This document shows positions 26,433 through 35,865 of a DNA stretch of 64,000 nt, in pieces. Position numbers and translations under genes: made by a program. How positions within the stretch are numbered: position 1 is the stretch's first letter; each line of letters begins with the position of its first letter. This DNA comes from Seonamhaeicola maritimus (GTDB lineage Bacteria > Bacteroidota > Bacteroidia > Flavobacteriales > Flavobacteriaceae): assembly GCF_008056315.1 (NCBI RefSeq), contig NZ_VRKQ01000010.1, positions 62,001 through 126,000 on the forward strand, in the 5' to 3' direction. The notes beneath the pieces were generated by a model. That model did no database searches and was not told the origin of the DNA. It saw only the letters and a list, made by a program, of their open reading frames with translations.

Positions 26433-27698
26433 CTAAAAATACTGGCCAATACCAAACACAATACCACGGGTAGCATCTTGCGTAAGGCCAACACCATAAT
26501 CTAGCCTAAAAATGGCATTAAATATTTTTTTGTGAATAACACGAAAACCTAAACCAGTATAAACCTTAATATTATTACTGTCTGTAAAATTACTTAAGGA
26601 ACCTCCTGGTAAACGCCATGTACCACTATCTACAAATACATTACTTTGTAACACTATGTTGTGCTTATCTACCAAGGTGTGCCTATATTCGGTATTAAAA
26701 ACGATAGAACCTGTTCCTCTATCTATAGTATTTCCTACACCTCTAATATTGATATTATTATCTACAGAAAAGGGTGCAAACGGTGTTTTATCGTTTGTTG
26801 AGATACCTATGCGCATACGGTTAGCCCAATTCCCTTTAGTACCTATGCGCTTAAAATAAAACAAGTCATCCCAAGCAATGTGGAAATCAGGTAACATATC
26901 ATTAGTAGAAGTAACATATTGAAAATTAAACACATTCCTAAACCCAGAAACATACTGATAATGATATTTGAGATTGTTATGTTCATAAATAAATTTAGCC
27001 AACCATTTGTGTACATTTAACCCTTGCGGAACGTTTGGATCAGTTGCTCCAGACACATAACTGTAATTTTCAGTAAAATAGTTTGCTCCAACTTCCACTC
27101 TATTTTTAAAATCTATCTTGTAAAGCCCAAGCAACTCTACAGATTCATTATTATATTTATAATCAGCAGAGTCATTATTAAAAAACACAGGTTCTAAGGT
27201 GGTTAAATCTTGATAATTAAAGGCAAGCCCAAATCGCCTTGAAAACAAAAATGGTGCTCTAAAATTAACGGCATAAGAATCATAAACATCATGCTGATAA
27301 AAAGCTCCCAAACCAATATTTCTTCCTAATAAATTAAACTCAGTAAGGCCAATTCTAAAAGCAAACTCATCATTATTTGTGGTATATATACTTGGTGATG
27401 GTATTAGTGTAAAGCTTTCTTCAATATTATAAACAATGTCATAGGAACCTTCATCTGTTTTATATACGTGATAATAGGCGTGAGATACAGATGGTAACCG
27501 TTTAAGCGTTTCCATATCTTCATCAAGCCTTAAAGAATCTAATGGCATATTTGGTTTTACGGAAGCTATTTTCTTTACAAAAGAGGTTTTAAGTCTTTTG
27601 TTCCCCTGCACCTTAATATCTGCAACAACATTATTTTGGGAAAAACTTAAAGAACAAACTAATAGAAAAAGGACACAGTAAAAATATTTTTGAATCAT
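26433..27698 (-). CDS. Small Omp85/BamA-TamA-like outer-membrane protein with a single POTRA
   Basis: The start at 27698 gives a signal peptide (MIQKYFYCVLFLLVCSLSFSQ) and a four-base ATGA overlap with the upstream gene; the longer frame would add 13 odd residues. The mature protein has one POTRA-like unit (ADIKVQGNKRLKTSFV to about residue 100) and then a C-terminal barrel of the surface-antigen family ending in GIVFGIGQYF. The INIRGVGNT segment is the family's L6 RG motif. At 421 residues it is shorter than BamA or TamA. It may insert or export a specific envelope protein; the client is unknown. Confidence 0.85.
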   Translation of the reverse strand: MIQKYFYCVLFLLVCSLSFSQNNVVADIKVQGNKRLKTSFVKKIASVKPNMPLDSLRLDEDMETLKRLPSVSHAYYHVYKTDEGSYDIVYNIEESFTLIPSPSIYTTNNDEFAFRIGLTEFNLLGRNIGLGAFYQHDVYDSYAVNFRAPFLFSRRFGLAFNYQDLTTLEPVFFNNDSADYKYNNESVELLGLYKIDFKNRVEVGANYFTENYSYVSGATDPNVPQGLNVHKWLAKFIYEHNNLKYHYQYVSGFRNVFNFQYVTSTNDMLPDFHIAWDDLFYFKRIGTKGNWANRMRIGISTNDKTPFAPFSVDNNINIRGVGNTIDRGTGSIVFNTEYRHTLVDKHNIVLQSNVFVDSGTWRLPGGSLSNFTDSNNIKVYTGLGFRVIHKKIFNAIFRLDYGVGLTQDATRGIVFGIGQYF

Positions 27699-28429
27699 TG
27701 GGCTTGAAACGATTTTTCTACCATCCAATTTACCCAATTATCTTCACTTACATCCATTAAAACGAAATTATATGTACTACCAACCATTAAATCTGGTGGA
27801 TTTTGAGTTGTTACATTAAGCACAACATTAGAAGTATTGTAATATTGAAAGTAATTATCATATGTGTAAGTACCAGACAACAAATTATTCTGCTCATCTA
27901 TAACCACTTGAAAATAAATAGCATTATCACCAACTGGGTCATCAGCCCACATAAAATTTGGCATCATTGATTGTGATTGATCAATTGTTACTTGGTCATT
28001 CCAAACCGATTCTTTTGTAATTTGCTTAGAGCGAATAGGGTTAGAAACTTTTATTTCCCCTTCCAATTCAAATGTAACTATCATCCATTTTTCATGAGAT
28101 GAAGCATGTGTAAACTTACCTAAATAGCCATTAAAAACTGGTGCGTTTGGAAGTGAAACTAAGGTGTAGTTTGAATAATCATCACCATCTACAACCGTGT
28201 TTTCAGTTTCGAAATATTTAATATTGGAAGCTCCAGCTTTAGGATAATAAAAGGTTAGAATTTCTCCAGTAGTTTTATCACTAGCTGCACAAGCAATAAC
28301 TCCTCCTTGCTCAATACTTTTCCCTTGCAAATAAGAAACCAATGAGGTTAAGACCTCATCATCTGAATTGGTACAGGACCAAATCATAACAAAAACAAAT
28401 AAGTATTTTAATCTACTTATATACTGCAT
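27695..28429 (-). CDS. Hypothetical lipoprotein
   Basis: The 244-residue protein has a lipoprotein signal (LFVFVMIWSC, Cys19) followed by an acidic TNSDDE stretch. The mature part is strand-rich and contains Trp and aromatic clusters (HEKWMIVTFELEGEIK, MPNFMWADDPVGDN), reminiscent of a beta-sandwich binding domain, but I do not recognise a family. It lies between a GH113-like gene (17-base overlap) and the Omp85 gene (4-base overlap), so the three are probably one operon. A client or partner of the Omp85 protein is possible. Confidence 0.7.
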   Translation of the reverse strand: MQYISRLKYLFVFVMIWSCTNSDDEVLTSLVSYLQGKSIEQGGVIACAASDKTTGEILTFYYPKAGASNIKYFETENTVVDGDDYSNYTLVSLPNAPVFNGYLGKFTHASSHEKWMIVTFELEGEIKVSNPIRSKQITKESVWNDQVTIDQSQSMMPNFMWADDPVGDNAIYFQVVIDEQNNLLSGTYTYDNYFQYYNTSNVVLNVTTQNPPDLMVGSTYNFVLMDVSEDNWVNWMVEKSFQAQ

Positions 28430-29417
28430 AGTGTGCTTTAATTATTGCTTCAACCGGTTTATTTTGAGGTGTAAATCTGGTATTCTCGGTTCCACCAGCT
28501 TTTTCATGATTATGATACCATTTCCAAATAAAACCACCAGCAAACCAATCTTCCTTCCAAAAAGTTTCAAATAAGGCTTTTGTGGTATTGGTTTGACCAT
28601 CTAAATTAACCTGATTCATACTTCTATCACTTTTCCAGGGTTCTCTACCTGTGAAATCTACACTTCTATATCCGAACTCCGTAAACAAAATAGGCTTATC
28701 AAATGCCTCATGCCTTTTCCTAATCTCAGGTAAATGTGCTTTCCATCCTTTTAAAGCGTCATCATAAGATGGCGTTTTATCATCACTCACTGGAAAGTAG
28801 GCATCAACACCTATAAAATCTAACTCTCGCCAAAACGGTGTTCTCTTAAATTCATCCCAATTGGCGGCATAGGTTAGTTTTCCTTTATAAATTTTTCTTA
28901 TTTCCTTTATCAGGTTTAACCAGTAGTTTGGTCTATTATCAATAAAAGTTTCTAGTTCTGTACCAATACAAAACAATTTAACCTTGAGCTCTTCAGCTAA
29001 TTGGGCATAATCTAAAATAAATTTTGAGTAGGATGCTTCTAAAGTTTTCCAATCTTCTTCAGAATTCATTTTTATATAACCCGTAAACTCACCCCGCCAT
29101 ACCCAAATTTGTGGTTTGAGCATAATATTTATATGCTGTTTTCTAAGCTCTTCAATGTATTGTTTGGTACCTTCTTTGGTTTCTCCATACCATTGACGTT
29201 CACCACCATAAACAACATTAGGATTATCAACAGTTCTTAAAAACCCAAACGGCATTACTGAAGCGTAATTAGCATTTACACTAACCACAGGTTTTACATG
29301 ATTTTGGTTGATAGCCTCTCGTGAAGCAACAAAACTTACTCCGTTAATTTTTTCAATCTGAGCATTACAAGATTGACAAGACAATACAAATAAAATAAAG
29401 AGTCTGTATAGTTTCAT
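28413..29417 (-). CDS. GH113-like (clan GH-A) glycoside hydrolase, exported
   Basis: The 334-residue protein has a signal peptide ending around CQSCNAQ; LSCQSC also permits lipidation. The body is a TIM barrel with KPQIWVWRGEF, LFCIGTELETF (acid/base Glu candidate in GTELE), DFIGVDAYFPVSDD and PILFTEFGYRS (nucleophile Glu candidate), followed by GGFIWKWYHNHEKAGG. This pattern matches GH113 (beta-mannanase) and the related GTA-TIM group. Substrate cannot be read from the sequence; mannan or a cell-surface polysaccharide are candidates. It is upstream in the operon with the lipoprotein and Omp85 genes. Confidence 0.82.
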   Translation of the reverse strand: MKLYRLFILFVLSCQSCNAQIEKINGVSFVASREAINQNHVKPVVSVNANYASVMPFGFLRTVDNPNVVYGGERQWYGETKEGTKQYIEELRKQHINIMLKPQIWVWRGEFTGYIKMNSEEDWKTLEASYSKFILDYAQLAEELKVKLFCIGTELETFIDNRPNYWLNLIKEIRKIYKGKLTYAANWDEFKRTPFWRELDFIGVDAYFPVSDDKTPSYDDALKGWKAHLPEIRKRHEAFDKPILFTEFGYRSVDFTGREPWKSDRSMNQVNLDGQTNTTKALFETFWKEDWFAGGFIWKWYHNHEKAGGTENTRFTPQNKPVEAIIKAHYAVYK

Positions 29418-29453
29418 ATTAGTGTTTTCCGACCCTAATTTACTATTTATACA

Positions 29454-30320
29454 TTAAAATAATGCTCTTAAGCCAATATTAAATGAGTTTCCAAGCCCTG
29501 TATCATTACCTCTAACAAATTTGCTATACAACAATTCAAGGTTTAAAACATCTGTTATCTGGTACTTACCACCAAATCCTAGAGCAGTAAAATCTTGTTC
29601 AAAATCTCCTACTCTCTGGAAGTGTTGTACGAAACCTAAAACCGTTGATTTTCCACTAGGAAAGTAGCTCATAAAAACCCCAGGAGACAAAACAAATGTA
29701 TTATTAGCGAAACTAGAATCATCGCCAAAATTATATTCTGTATTTAACTCGGTAAACAACTGCCAATCTCCACTTGGCAATGTATAATCATAAAAAAACC
29801 GATTTTGGAATGTATAGGCAGTTTGATCTAAAAATACACCTTGGGCATCTGATTCTTCTCCAAGTAATGGAATATGAAACGCAGATTGTACGGTAAAATT
29901 TCCAACATTTTTAATAGGATTAAATTTAATAACCGGAGCAACAGAAGTAAAACCAGAACGGGCAGTACCACTTTCTCCATCAAATGAAAACACATCTAAA
30001 GCGCTCCTACCACCTACGACATTAGATCTAATATCAAATAACAAGCCTATATTAAAGGTGCTATTTTCAGATACTCCAGTAAAGATATCAAAGCTTGAGG
30101 TGAAATAAGTTTCTCTGTTCTTATCCGTCTTTACTCCATTATTTCTTGATTTGGTTTCCGTATATAAATTGTTAAACCATTTAATATCCCATTGCCCTTT
30201 TTTCAAAAGCTTAGAAGGCGTATAGGTTTGGATATTACTTTTTGTTTCTTCTTGCTCTTCTTGTGAAAATCCGGTAAAAGCAATTGATACTATAAATAGA
30301 AATGTAAAAAATCTTGTCAT
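29454..30320 (-). CDS. Outer-membrane beta-barrel protein of unknown function
   Basis: The 288-residue protein has a signal peptide (FTFLFIVSIAFTGFSQ) and alternating aromatic/hydrophobic strands such as STFNIGLLFDIRSN, WQLFTELNTEYNFGD and VLNLELLYSKFVRG, ending in NIGLRALF with a terminal Phe typical of BAM substrates. It looks like a 10-12 stranded barrel of the transporter/MetA-degradation type. It is 15 bases downstream of the DUF547 gene on the same strand. No motif defines its cargo. Confidence 0.75.
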   Translation of the reverse strand: MTRFFTFLFIVSIAFTGFSQEEQEETKSNIQTYTPSKLLKKGQWDIKWFNNLYTETKSRNNGVKTDKNRETYFTSSFDIFTGVSENSTFNIGLLFDIRSNVVGGRSALDVFSFDGESGTARSGFTSVAPVIKFNPIKNVGNFTVQSAFHIPLLGEESDAQGVFLDQTAYTFQNRFFYDYTLPSGDWQLFTELNTEYNFGDDSSFANNTFVLSPGVFMSYFPSGKSTVLGFVQHFQRVGDFEQDFTALGFGGKYQITDVLNLELLYSKFVRGNDTGLGNSFNIGLRALF

Positions 30321-30335
30321 GAATTTGTTTTTAAA

Positions 30336-31046
30336 TTATTGTTCATTGACTTTCCAATTGTAAGGAAAGTATCTTACTTTAAAATTATTTGGAATTTTAT
30401 CTGTTCGGTATTTATTTATAAAATCAATTTCGGTGGTTCCATTCATTCTAAAATCTTCCTTATACCACTCCATTATTTGAGATACAGCCACACGTTTTTT
30501 CTTATTATCCACTTTTAAAAACGTACTGTTTAAAGCAATTTTTGTTTGAGTTTCTAATTGTTCATCTAAAGTCTCAGGTAAATATGCCTTATTGATTAAT
30601 GGCGGACAACCAATTGCGCCACACACCAGTACAAAATGAAAGCGAGGATCTTCAAACTGAGCTCTTAATAATTTATGTTCGATTTCATTTAAAGTGATTT
30701 TGTTTCCACCCAAATCGTACTTAGTCTTCTCAAAAAAACCAGCATTATCTAATGGCGAATTAGTAGGGTAATTATCAATAATACCTTTTATAACTGATAA
30801 GTTATACGAATTAATCCAAAACGCTTGATACGAATCAGCTTTATCTTTTGAAGTCGAAATTGATTTTGCAAGACTTAATACATCGTCTAAATCTTTTGAA
30901 TCTTTATGAAGTTTTGCATAGGCTACTTTTCCATTATTTACATAGGTTTCAAAAAACGCATTGGCTTTTTTAAAAAAATCTGCCTCACTTTGAGACCAAC
31001 CAGAAAAAGCAATAAAAAGGGTTAATAAAACAACTATTTTCTTCAT
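30336..31046 (-). CDS. DUF547 exported protein (second paralogue)
   Basis: The 236-residue protein has a signal peptide (MKKIVVLLTLFIAFSGWSQ) and a DUF547 domain covering most of the mature chain: YVNNGKVAYAKL, YQAFWINSYNLSVIKGII, RFHFVLVCGAIGCPPL with the conserved Cys pair, and IMEWYKEDFRMNG. Unlike the copy at 22284-23159 it is not a lipoprotein and has no linker. It heads an operon with a barrel gene and is divergent from an FAD oxidoreductase and a NapH-like Fe-S protein, which hints at a redox setting. Reaction unknown. Confidence 0.88.
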   Translation of the reverse strand: MKKIVVLLTLFIAFSGWSQSEADFFKKANAFFETYVNNGKVAYAKLHKDSKDLDDVLSLAKSISTSKDKADSYQAFWINSYNLSVIKGIIDNYPTNSPLDNAGFFEKTKYDLGGNKITLNEIEHKLLRAQFEDPRFHFVLVCGAIGCPPLINKAYLPETLDEQLETQTKIALNSTFLKVDNKKKRVAVSQIMEWYKEDFRMNGTTEIDFINKYRTDKIPNNFKVRYFPYNWKVNEQ

Positions 31047-31250
31047 AATTATATTTAGTTTTCACAAAGTAACAACTCCTCTGTCGAATAGAATGTTAGC
31101 TAACTTACAAATACATAAAAAAGATTTTGACGTCTACCTTTCAGTTGATTCCTTACACAAGATACTTAATTTGAATTGGTTCTAAATTTACACAGGTCAC
31201 ATTAAGTTCTTATCTTTAGTTTCGACCTAATAGATCATAAATCTCAAAAA

Positions 31251-32597
31251 ATGGACCACATTGTTATTATAGGAAATGGTGTTTCTGGAGTAACGGCTGC
31301 CAGACATATTAGAAAACTATCCGATAAAAAAATCACTATAGTTTCTGTTGAAACCGATTATTTCTTTTCCCGTACAGCACTGATGTATGTATACATGGGA
31401 CATATGAAGTTTGAGCATACGCAACCTTATGAAAATTGGTTTTGGAAGAAGAACAAAATCGACTTGAAAAAAGGTTTTGTTAAAACCGTTGAAACAAAAA
31501 GCAAAACGCTTCATTTCTCAAACGGAGAATCTTTACAATATGATAAATTGATTATTGCAACAGGTAGTAAGCCTAATAAATTTGGTTGGCCCGGACAAGA
31601 TTTAGATGGTGTTATGGGCATGTATCACAAACAAGATTTAGAAAACCTTGAGAAGTTTGCTCCTAATAATAAAGTTTGTAAACGAGCCGTGATAGTCGGT
31701 GGTGGATTGATTGGAATTGAATTGGCCGAAATGCTACATTCAAGACATATTCCCGTTACTTTTTTAGTAAGAGAAACCAGCTTTTGGAACAAGGTCTTTC
31801 CAGAACAAGAATCTGAAATGATTAATAAAGAGATTATAAGCAATGGTATTGATTTACGATTAGGGGTTAATCTAAAAGAAATAAAACCTGAAGAAAACGG
31901 AAAAGTAAAATCGGTAATTATAGAAGAAACCGGAGAAGAAATTAATTGTGATTTAGTTGGTTTAACTGCCGGAGTATCTCCTAACATTGATTTTATAAAG
32001 GAAAGCGACATTGAAACTGAACGCGGTGTAAAAGTAAATAGGTTTTTAGAAACCAATATTACAGATGTATATGCTATTGGCGATTGTGCCGAACAACACG
32101 ACCCAATTGGTAGTCGGAGACCCATTGAAGCCGTTTGGTATACGGGGCGTATGATGGGAGAAACGGTGGCGCAAACTATTTGTGGTAACCGCATTGAATA
32201 TAAACCCGGGCACTGGTTTAACTCAGCCAAATTTTTTGATATTGAATATCAAACCTACGGATGGGTTTTGGCGCAACCTAAAGACAATGAAACCCATTTT
32301 TATTGGGAACATGAAAGTGGCAAAAAATGCATCCATATGAGTTTTAACAGGAAAACCGGAGTATTTACTGGCATAAACAACCTAGGAATTAGAATGCGTC
32401 ATGAGTTTTTTGATAAAGCGTTAACAGAAAACAAAACTGTAGATTATGTTTTAGAACATTTAGCTGATGCTAATTTTGACCCAGAGTTTTACAAACTACA
32501 CGAACCTGAAATTGTTGCCAAATTTAACAAAGAGAATGGCAGCAACATTCAGTTAAAAAAGAAAAGTTGGAAACGCATTTTTAACCTAACCGCCTAA
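31251..32597 (+). CDS. FAD/NAD(P)-dependent pyridine-nucleotide oxidoreductase
   Basis: The 448-residue flavoprotein has two Rossmann motifs: IVIIGNGVSGVTAARHI at residues 4-20 for FAD and AVIVGGGLIGIELAEML at about 145-161 for NAD(P)H, with IIATGSKPNKFGWPG and the FAD-contact VYAIGDCAEQ (about 267-276). It lacks the CxxxxC redox disulfide of glutathione or lipoamide reductases, so it resembles ferredoxin/rubredoxin reductases and nitrite-reductase-like NADH modules. The long C-terminal part (about 330-448) is not of a known domain. It is ten bases upstream of a NapH-like Fe-S membrane protein, its probable electron partner. Confidence 0.85.
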   Translation: MDHIVIIGNGVSGVTAARHIRKLSDKKITIVSVETDYFFSRTALMYVYMGHMKFEHTQPYENWFWKKNKIDLKKGFVKTVETKSKTLHFSNGESLQYDKLIIATGSKPNKFGWPGQDLDGVMGMYHKQDLENLEKFAPNNKVCKRAVIVGGGLIGIELAEMLHSRHIPVTFLVRETSFWNKVFPEQESEMINKEIISNGIDLRLGVNLKEIKPEENGKVKSVIIEETGEEINCDLVGLTAGVSPNIDFIKESDIETERGVKVNRFLETNITDVYAIGDCAEQHDPIGSRRPIEAVWYTGRMMGETVAQTICGNRIEYKPGHWFNSAKFFDIEYQTYGWVLAQPKDNETHFYWEHESGKKCIHMSFNRKTGVFTGINNLGIRMRHEFFDKALTENKTVDYVLEHLADANFDPEFYKLHEPEIVAKFNKENGSNIQLKKKSWKRIFNLTA

Positions 32598-32606
32598 AAA
32601 ATAGTT

Positions 32607-34016
32607 ATGGATAAGCATTCAAGTTTTGCAGTTTCAAATCCGCATAAAGTACCATTAGATAGCCTCCAAAAACTTGGTTTATGGATGGGAATTATTGGAG
32701 TAGGCATTTTGGCCTTTGCTACTTTTAATTTTCATTCAGAACCCAAAAGTGTCTTTGTTTTGGTTTCCATTGCACTAATATTAGTGGGCTCCATTGTTTA
32801 CGGTAGACAATCTTATATTAAACAAGTTCCAGGAATTAAAAACAACCATGTTTGGTTTAAAACTTTATCAAACAGAGGTGTTTGGGGATGGCTTTTAGGA
32901 ATCATATTAACCTTGTTCTACATATTGATTTATTGGTTTCCTCAATATTTGGGATTAGGCATGAACGGAGAAGAAAACACGGGACTTGTTGTTATGTTTG
33001 ATAGCATTAGCATGTTTTTTAAAGGTCAACCGGCCAGCCAATGGTTTGTTTACGGAACATTATACACTTTAGCTATTCTGTCTTTGGGAATCAAATTCAT
33101 GTATAAATACAGGCATAACAGGTATCAACTAATTAGAACCGTTGTTGTCATTATTTCTCAACTCTTTTTAGCCTATTTAATTCCTGAGATTTTAGAAGGA
33201 CTGAATACAGAAACTCCATATTTCGCTAAGGATATCAAAAACATGTGGCCACTAAACTACTATTTCTTTGAGTCTTGGCATCTTGACAATATGGTTAATG
33301 GTGGTACTTTAGGCATGTTTTATTTGGTTGTTGGTATATTTATGTTTTTAGTTTTCACACCAATTATCACCTATTTTGTTGGAAAACGATGGTATTGTTC
33401 TTGGGTTTGTGGCTGCGGTGGTTTAGCCGAAACTGCTGGTGATCCATTTCGTCATTTATCCTCTAAAAAACTATCTGCTTGGAAATTGGAACGCTGGCTT
33501 ATTCATAGTATCATGGTCTTTATTTTCATTGTTACAATAGCTGTTCTTTACGGTTACTTTACAGGAAGCGGGGAGTTCTTCGGACTAAGCATTTACACTT
33601 ATTTTAGTAAACCATATGGCTTTTTAATTGGAGCGATGTTTTCTGGAGTTATTGGAGTTGGTTTTTATCCTATGTTAGGCAGTAGAGTTTGGTGCAGATT
33701 TGGTTGTCCTCTAGCCGGCTACATGGGAATTATTCAACGTTTTAAATCTAGGTTTAGAATTACTACTAATGGAGGGCAGTGCATATCTTGTGGTAATTGT
33801 TCAACCTATTGCGAACAGGGTATCGATGTAAGAGCCTATGCTCAAAAAGGTGAAAACATTGTGCGAGCTAGTTGTGTAGGCTGTGGTATTTGTTCTGCTG
33901 TTTGCCCAAGAGGTGTTTTAAAACTGGAAAATGGCCCTGAAAAAGGACGTATCAATCCAACGGATGTACTGTTAGGCAATGATGTAGATTTGATGGATTT
34001 GGTGAATCAAAAGTAA
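32607..34016 (+). CDS. NapH/NosR-like membrane protein with two 4Fe-4S clusters
   Basis: The 469-residue polytopic protein has about seven membrane helices, the cytoplasm-proximal motifs WYCSWVCGCGG (about 262-272) and WCRFGCPLAGY (about 363-373) typical of the NapH/NosR/RdxA group, and then two C-terminal ferredoxin-type clusters, CISCGNCSTYCEQG and CVGCGICSAVCPRG. Such proteins move electrons between quinol, ferredoxin and periplasmic or membrane redox partners. With the flavoprotein just upstream it could form an NAD(P)H- or ferredoxin-to-quinone branch. No terminal oxidase or reductase gene is beside it, so the acceptor is unknown. Confidence 0.88.
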   Translation: MDKHSSFAVSNPHKVPLDSLQKLGLWMGIIGVGILAFATFNFHSEPKSVFVLVSIALILVGSIVYGRQSYIKQVPGIKNNHVWFKTLSNRGVWGWLLGIILTLFYILIYWFPQYLGLGMNGEENTGLVVMFDSISMFFKGQPASQWFVYGTLYTLAILSLGIKFMYKYRHNRYQLIRTVVVIISQLFLAYLIPEILEGLNTETPYFAKDIKNMWPLNYYFFESWHLDNMVNGGTLGMFYLVVGIFMFLVFTPIITYFVGKRWYCSWVCGCGGLAETAGDPFRHLSSKKLSAWKLERWLIHSIMVFIFIVTIAVLYGYFTGSGEFFGLSIYTYFSKPYGFLIGAMFSGVIGVGFYPMLGSRVWCRFGCPLAGYMGIIQRFKSRFRITTNGGQCISCGNCSTYCEQGIDVRAYAQKGENIVRASCVGCGICSAVCPRGVLKLENGPEKGRINPTDVLLGNDVDLMDLVNQK

Positions 34017-34079
34017 CCCTATCGATTAAATTCTTAATTTAGTAGTTCGATTTTTTAAAATCAATAGCCAAACTCCGAA

Positions 34080-35858
34080 GTGCTGACAAAAAACAAGAAT
34101 ATCACTATTGCTGTTTTACCGTTTCAAATAACGAGTGAAGAGGACCGCATAAAACAGCTTTTTCTCGGTTTTACTGAAGACCTCATCACACACTTCTCCA
34201 AATTCATAGGATTATCCGTTATATCATCCTACTCAACATTAAGAACAAAAGATATTTCAAATAAAGACGAAGTTGAACAACTTGGTGCAGATTATTTGGT
34301 TTATGGTACCGTACGCCATAGAAATGAGAATCTTAGGATGTCAATTCAGCTTATAAAAACCGAAGACCAAAGCCTAGTTTTTGGAAATCAGTACGATGAA
34401 TCTATTGATTCGCTTCTGGAAGCACAGGATGATGTGGTACAGCAAATAGTTACGGTTCTGGAGGAAAAAATAAACTATAATCTACTATCTCATTCTTATA
34501 AGAAAAATTCGGTCGATTTAGCAGCTTATGAGAATTACCTCATAGGTATGAACACTTTACAAAAAGGTTCAAAAGATAATGACATAAAAGCACGTGAATA
34601 TTTTAACGCTGCCTTAGAAATAGACCCTAACTATTCACTAGCTTATACAGGGTTATCACTTAGCTATTTTAATTTTTGGTCGTGCTTACTTTGGGAGCGT
34701 TGGGATGAAAGCATGCAAGGAGCACACTATTTTGCATTAAAGGCCATTGAACTTGATGGAAACGATTATACAGCCTTAGGTGTTTTAGGAAGAACCTACG
34801 TTTACTTTGGAGAATATGAAAAAGCAGAGCATTATTTGAGGAAATCGTTACGAATGAATTCTAATGATTGCTCACATCTGTTAAGAGTGGCATTTTCTTT
34901 AATGTTTTTAGGTTATAATGACGAAGCAGTTAAACTTTATCATAAGGCCATTGAGTTAAATCCGTTTCATTCTAATCATTACTATGCACATGGTTCAAAT
35001 TATTATTTAGGTATAGGCGATTTTAAAACCAGTATAGAATTATCAAAAAAAACAGCTATGAATAGCTGGACTGATTATCCAGCATTTGTGGCAGCAGCTT
35101 ATTTACAACTCAAAGATTATGATAATATGTGGCGTTGTTGGGATGAGTATATGGTACTATTTGAAAAGGCTGTGTATTCTGGAAAAAAAACTTTATTGGA
35201 AGAAGCATTGGAGTGGCTAATAGTGGTTAATCCGTTTAAAAACTTCACCTACTTAACACCTTTGATTGAATTCATTAAAACTGAAAAGCGGATTATTAAC
35301 ACTAACAAAAGTGATGATAAAAACACAGTGCATGAAACCTCATTTATTTTAAAAGGTGATGTTTGGGAGATGAATTATTTAGGTAAAAACATTATACTAA
35401 AAGATGCTAAAGGCTTTCATGATATTTACAAATTGCTCTCACATACCAATCAAGAGTTTCATTGTTTAGATTTAATGGATGCTGGGGTTGACGAAAGTAG
35501 TAATGCCGTATCTTTTGATCATAAAGCAAAGGCTGAATATCATAAACGCATTAAGGAATTACAGGAAGACATAGCTGAAGCCGAAAGTCTAAATCAAATT
35601 GAAAGCGTTTCATCTTTAAGAGAAGAATACGACACCATTTTGGACCATTTATCACAGTCATTAGGTTTATCAGGTAAAACACGAAAAGTTGGTTCTACTA
35701 TTGAAAAGGCAAGGTCTGCCGTAACTTGGCGTATAAGAAGCAGCGTCAAAAAAATAGAGAAATCACATCCCGAATTGGCCACTCATCTTTCAAAGTCAAT
35801 TAAAACAGGTACTTACTGCTCATACAAGCCTGAAATTGAAGTGGATTGGGCACTCTAA
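34080..35858 (+). CDS. TolB-N-like/TPR protein with regulator-type C-terminal domain
   Basis: The 592-residue cytoplasmic protein starts at GTG (34080). Residues 6-130 form a FlgO/TolB-N-like domain (ITIAVLPFQITSEEDRIKQLFL, GADYLVYGTV), as found downstream of adenylate cyclase or winged-helix domains. TPR units follow at about 150-345 (ALEIDPNYSLAYTGLSLSYF, AIELDGNDYTALGVLGRTY, AIELNPFHSNHYYAHGSNYY). The C-terminal 160 residues (LKDAKGFHDIYKLLS, RSAVTWRIRSSVKKIE, TGTYCSYKPE) resemble the tail of large actinobacterial and myxobacterial cyclase or ATPase regulators. No DNA-binding or cyclase domain is present. It is probably a signalling adaptor. Confidence 0.75.
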   Translation: MLTKNKNITIAVLPFQITSEEDRIKQLFLGFTEDLITHFSKFIGLSVISSYSTLRTKDISNKDEVEQLGADYLVYGTVRHRNENLRMSIQLIKTEDQSLVFGNQYDESIDSLLEAQDDVVQQIVTVLEEKINYNLLSHSYKKNSVDLAAYENYLIGMNTLQKGSKDNDIKAREYFNAALEIDPNYSLAYTGLSLSYFNFWSCLLWERWDESMQGAHYFALKAIELDGNDYTALGVLGRTYVYFGEYEKAEHYLRKSLRMNSNDCSHLLRVAFSLMFLGYNDEAVKLYHKAIELNPFHSNHYYAHGSNYYLGIGDFKTSIELSKKTAMNSWTDYPAFVAAAYLQLKDYDNMWRCWDEYMVLFEKAVYSGKKTLLEEALEWLIVVNPFKNFTYLTPLIEFIKTEKRIINTNKSDDKNTVHETSFILKGDVWEMNYLGKNIILKDAKGFHDIYKLLSHTNQEFHCLDLMDAGVDESSNAVSFDHKAKAEYHKRIKELQEDIAEAESLNQIESVSSLREEYDTILDHLSQSLGLSGKTRKVGSTIEKARSAVTWRIRSSVKKIEKSHPELATHLSKSIKTGTYCSYKPEIEVDWAL

Positions 35859-35865
35859 TTAACTC

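Noticed and set aside
31625-32230. A 201-codon open frame antisense to the flavoprotein gene
   Set aside because: It is the shadow of a well-supported gene with clear Rossmann motifs; its translation shows no domain or signal peptide.
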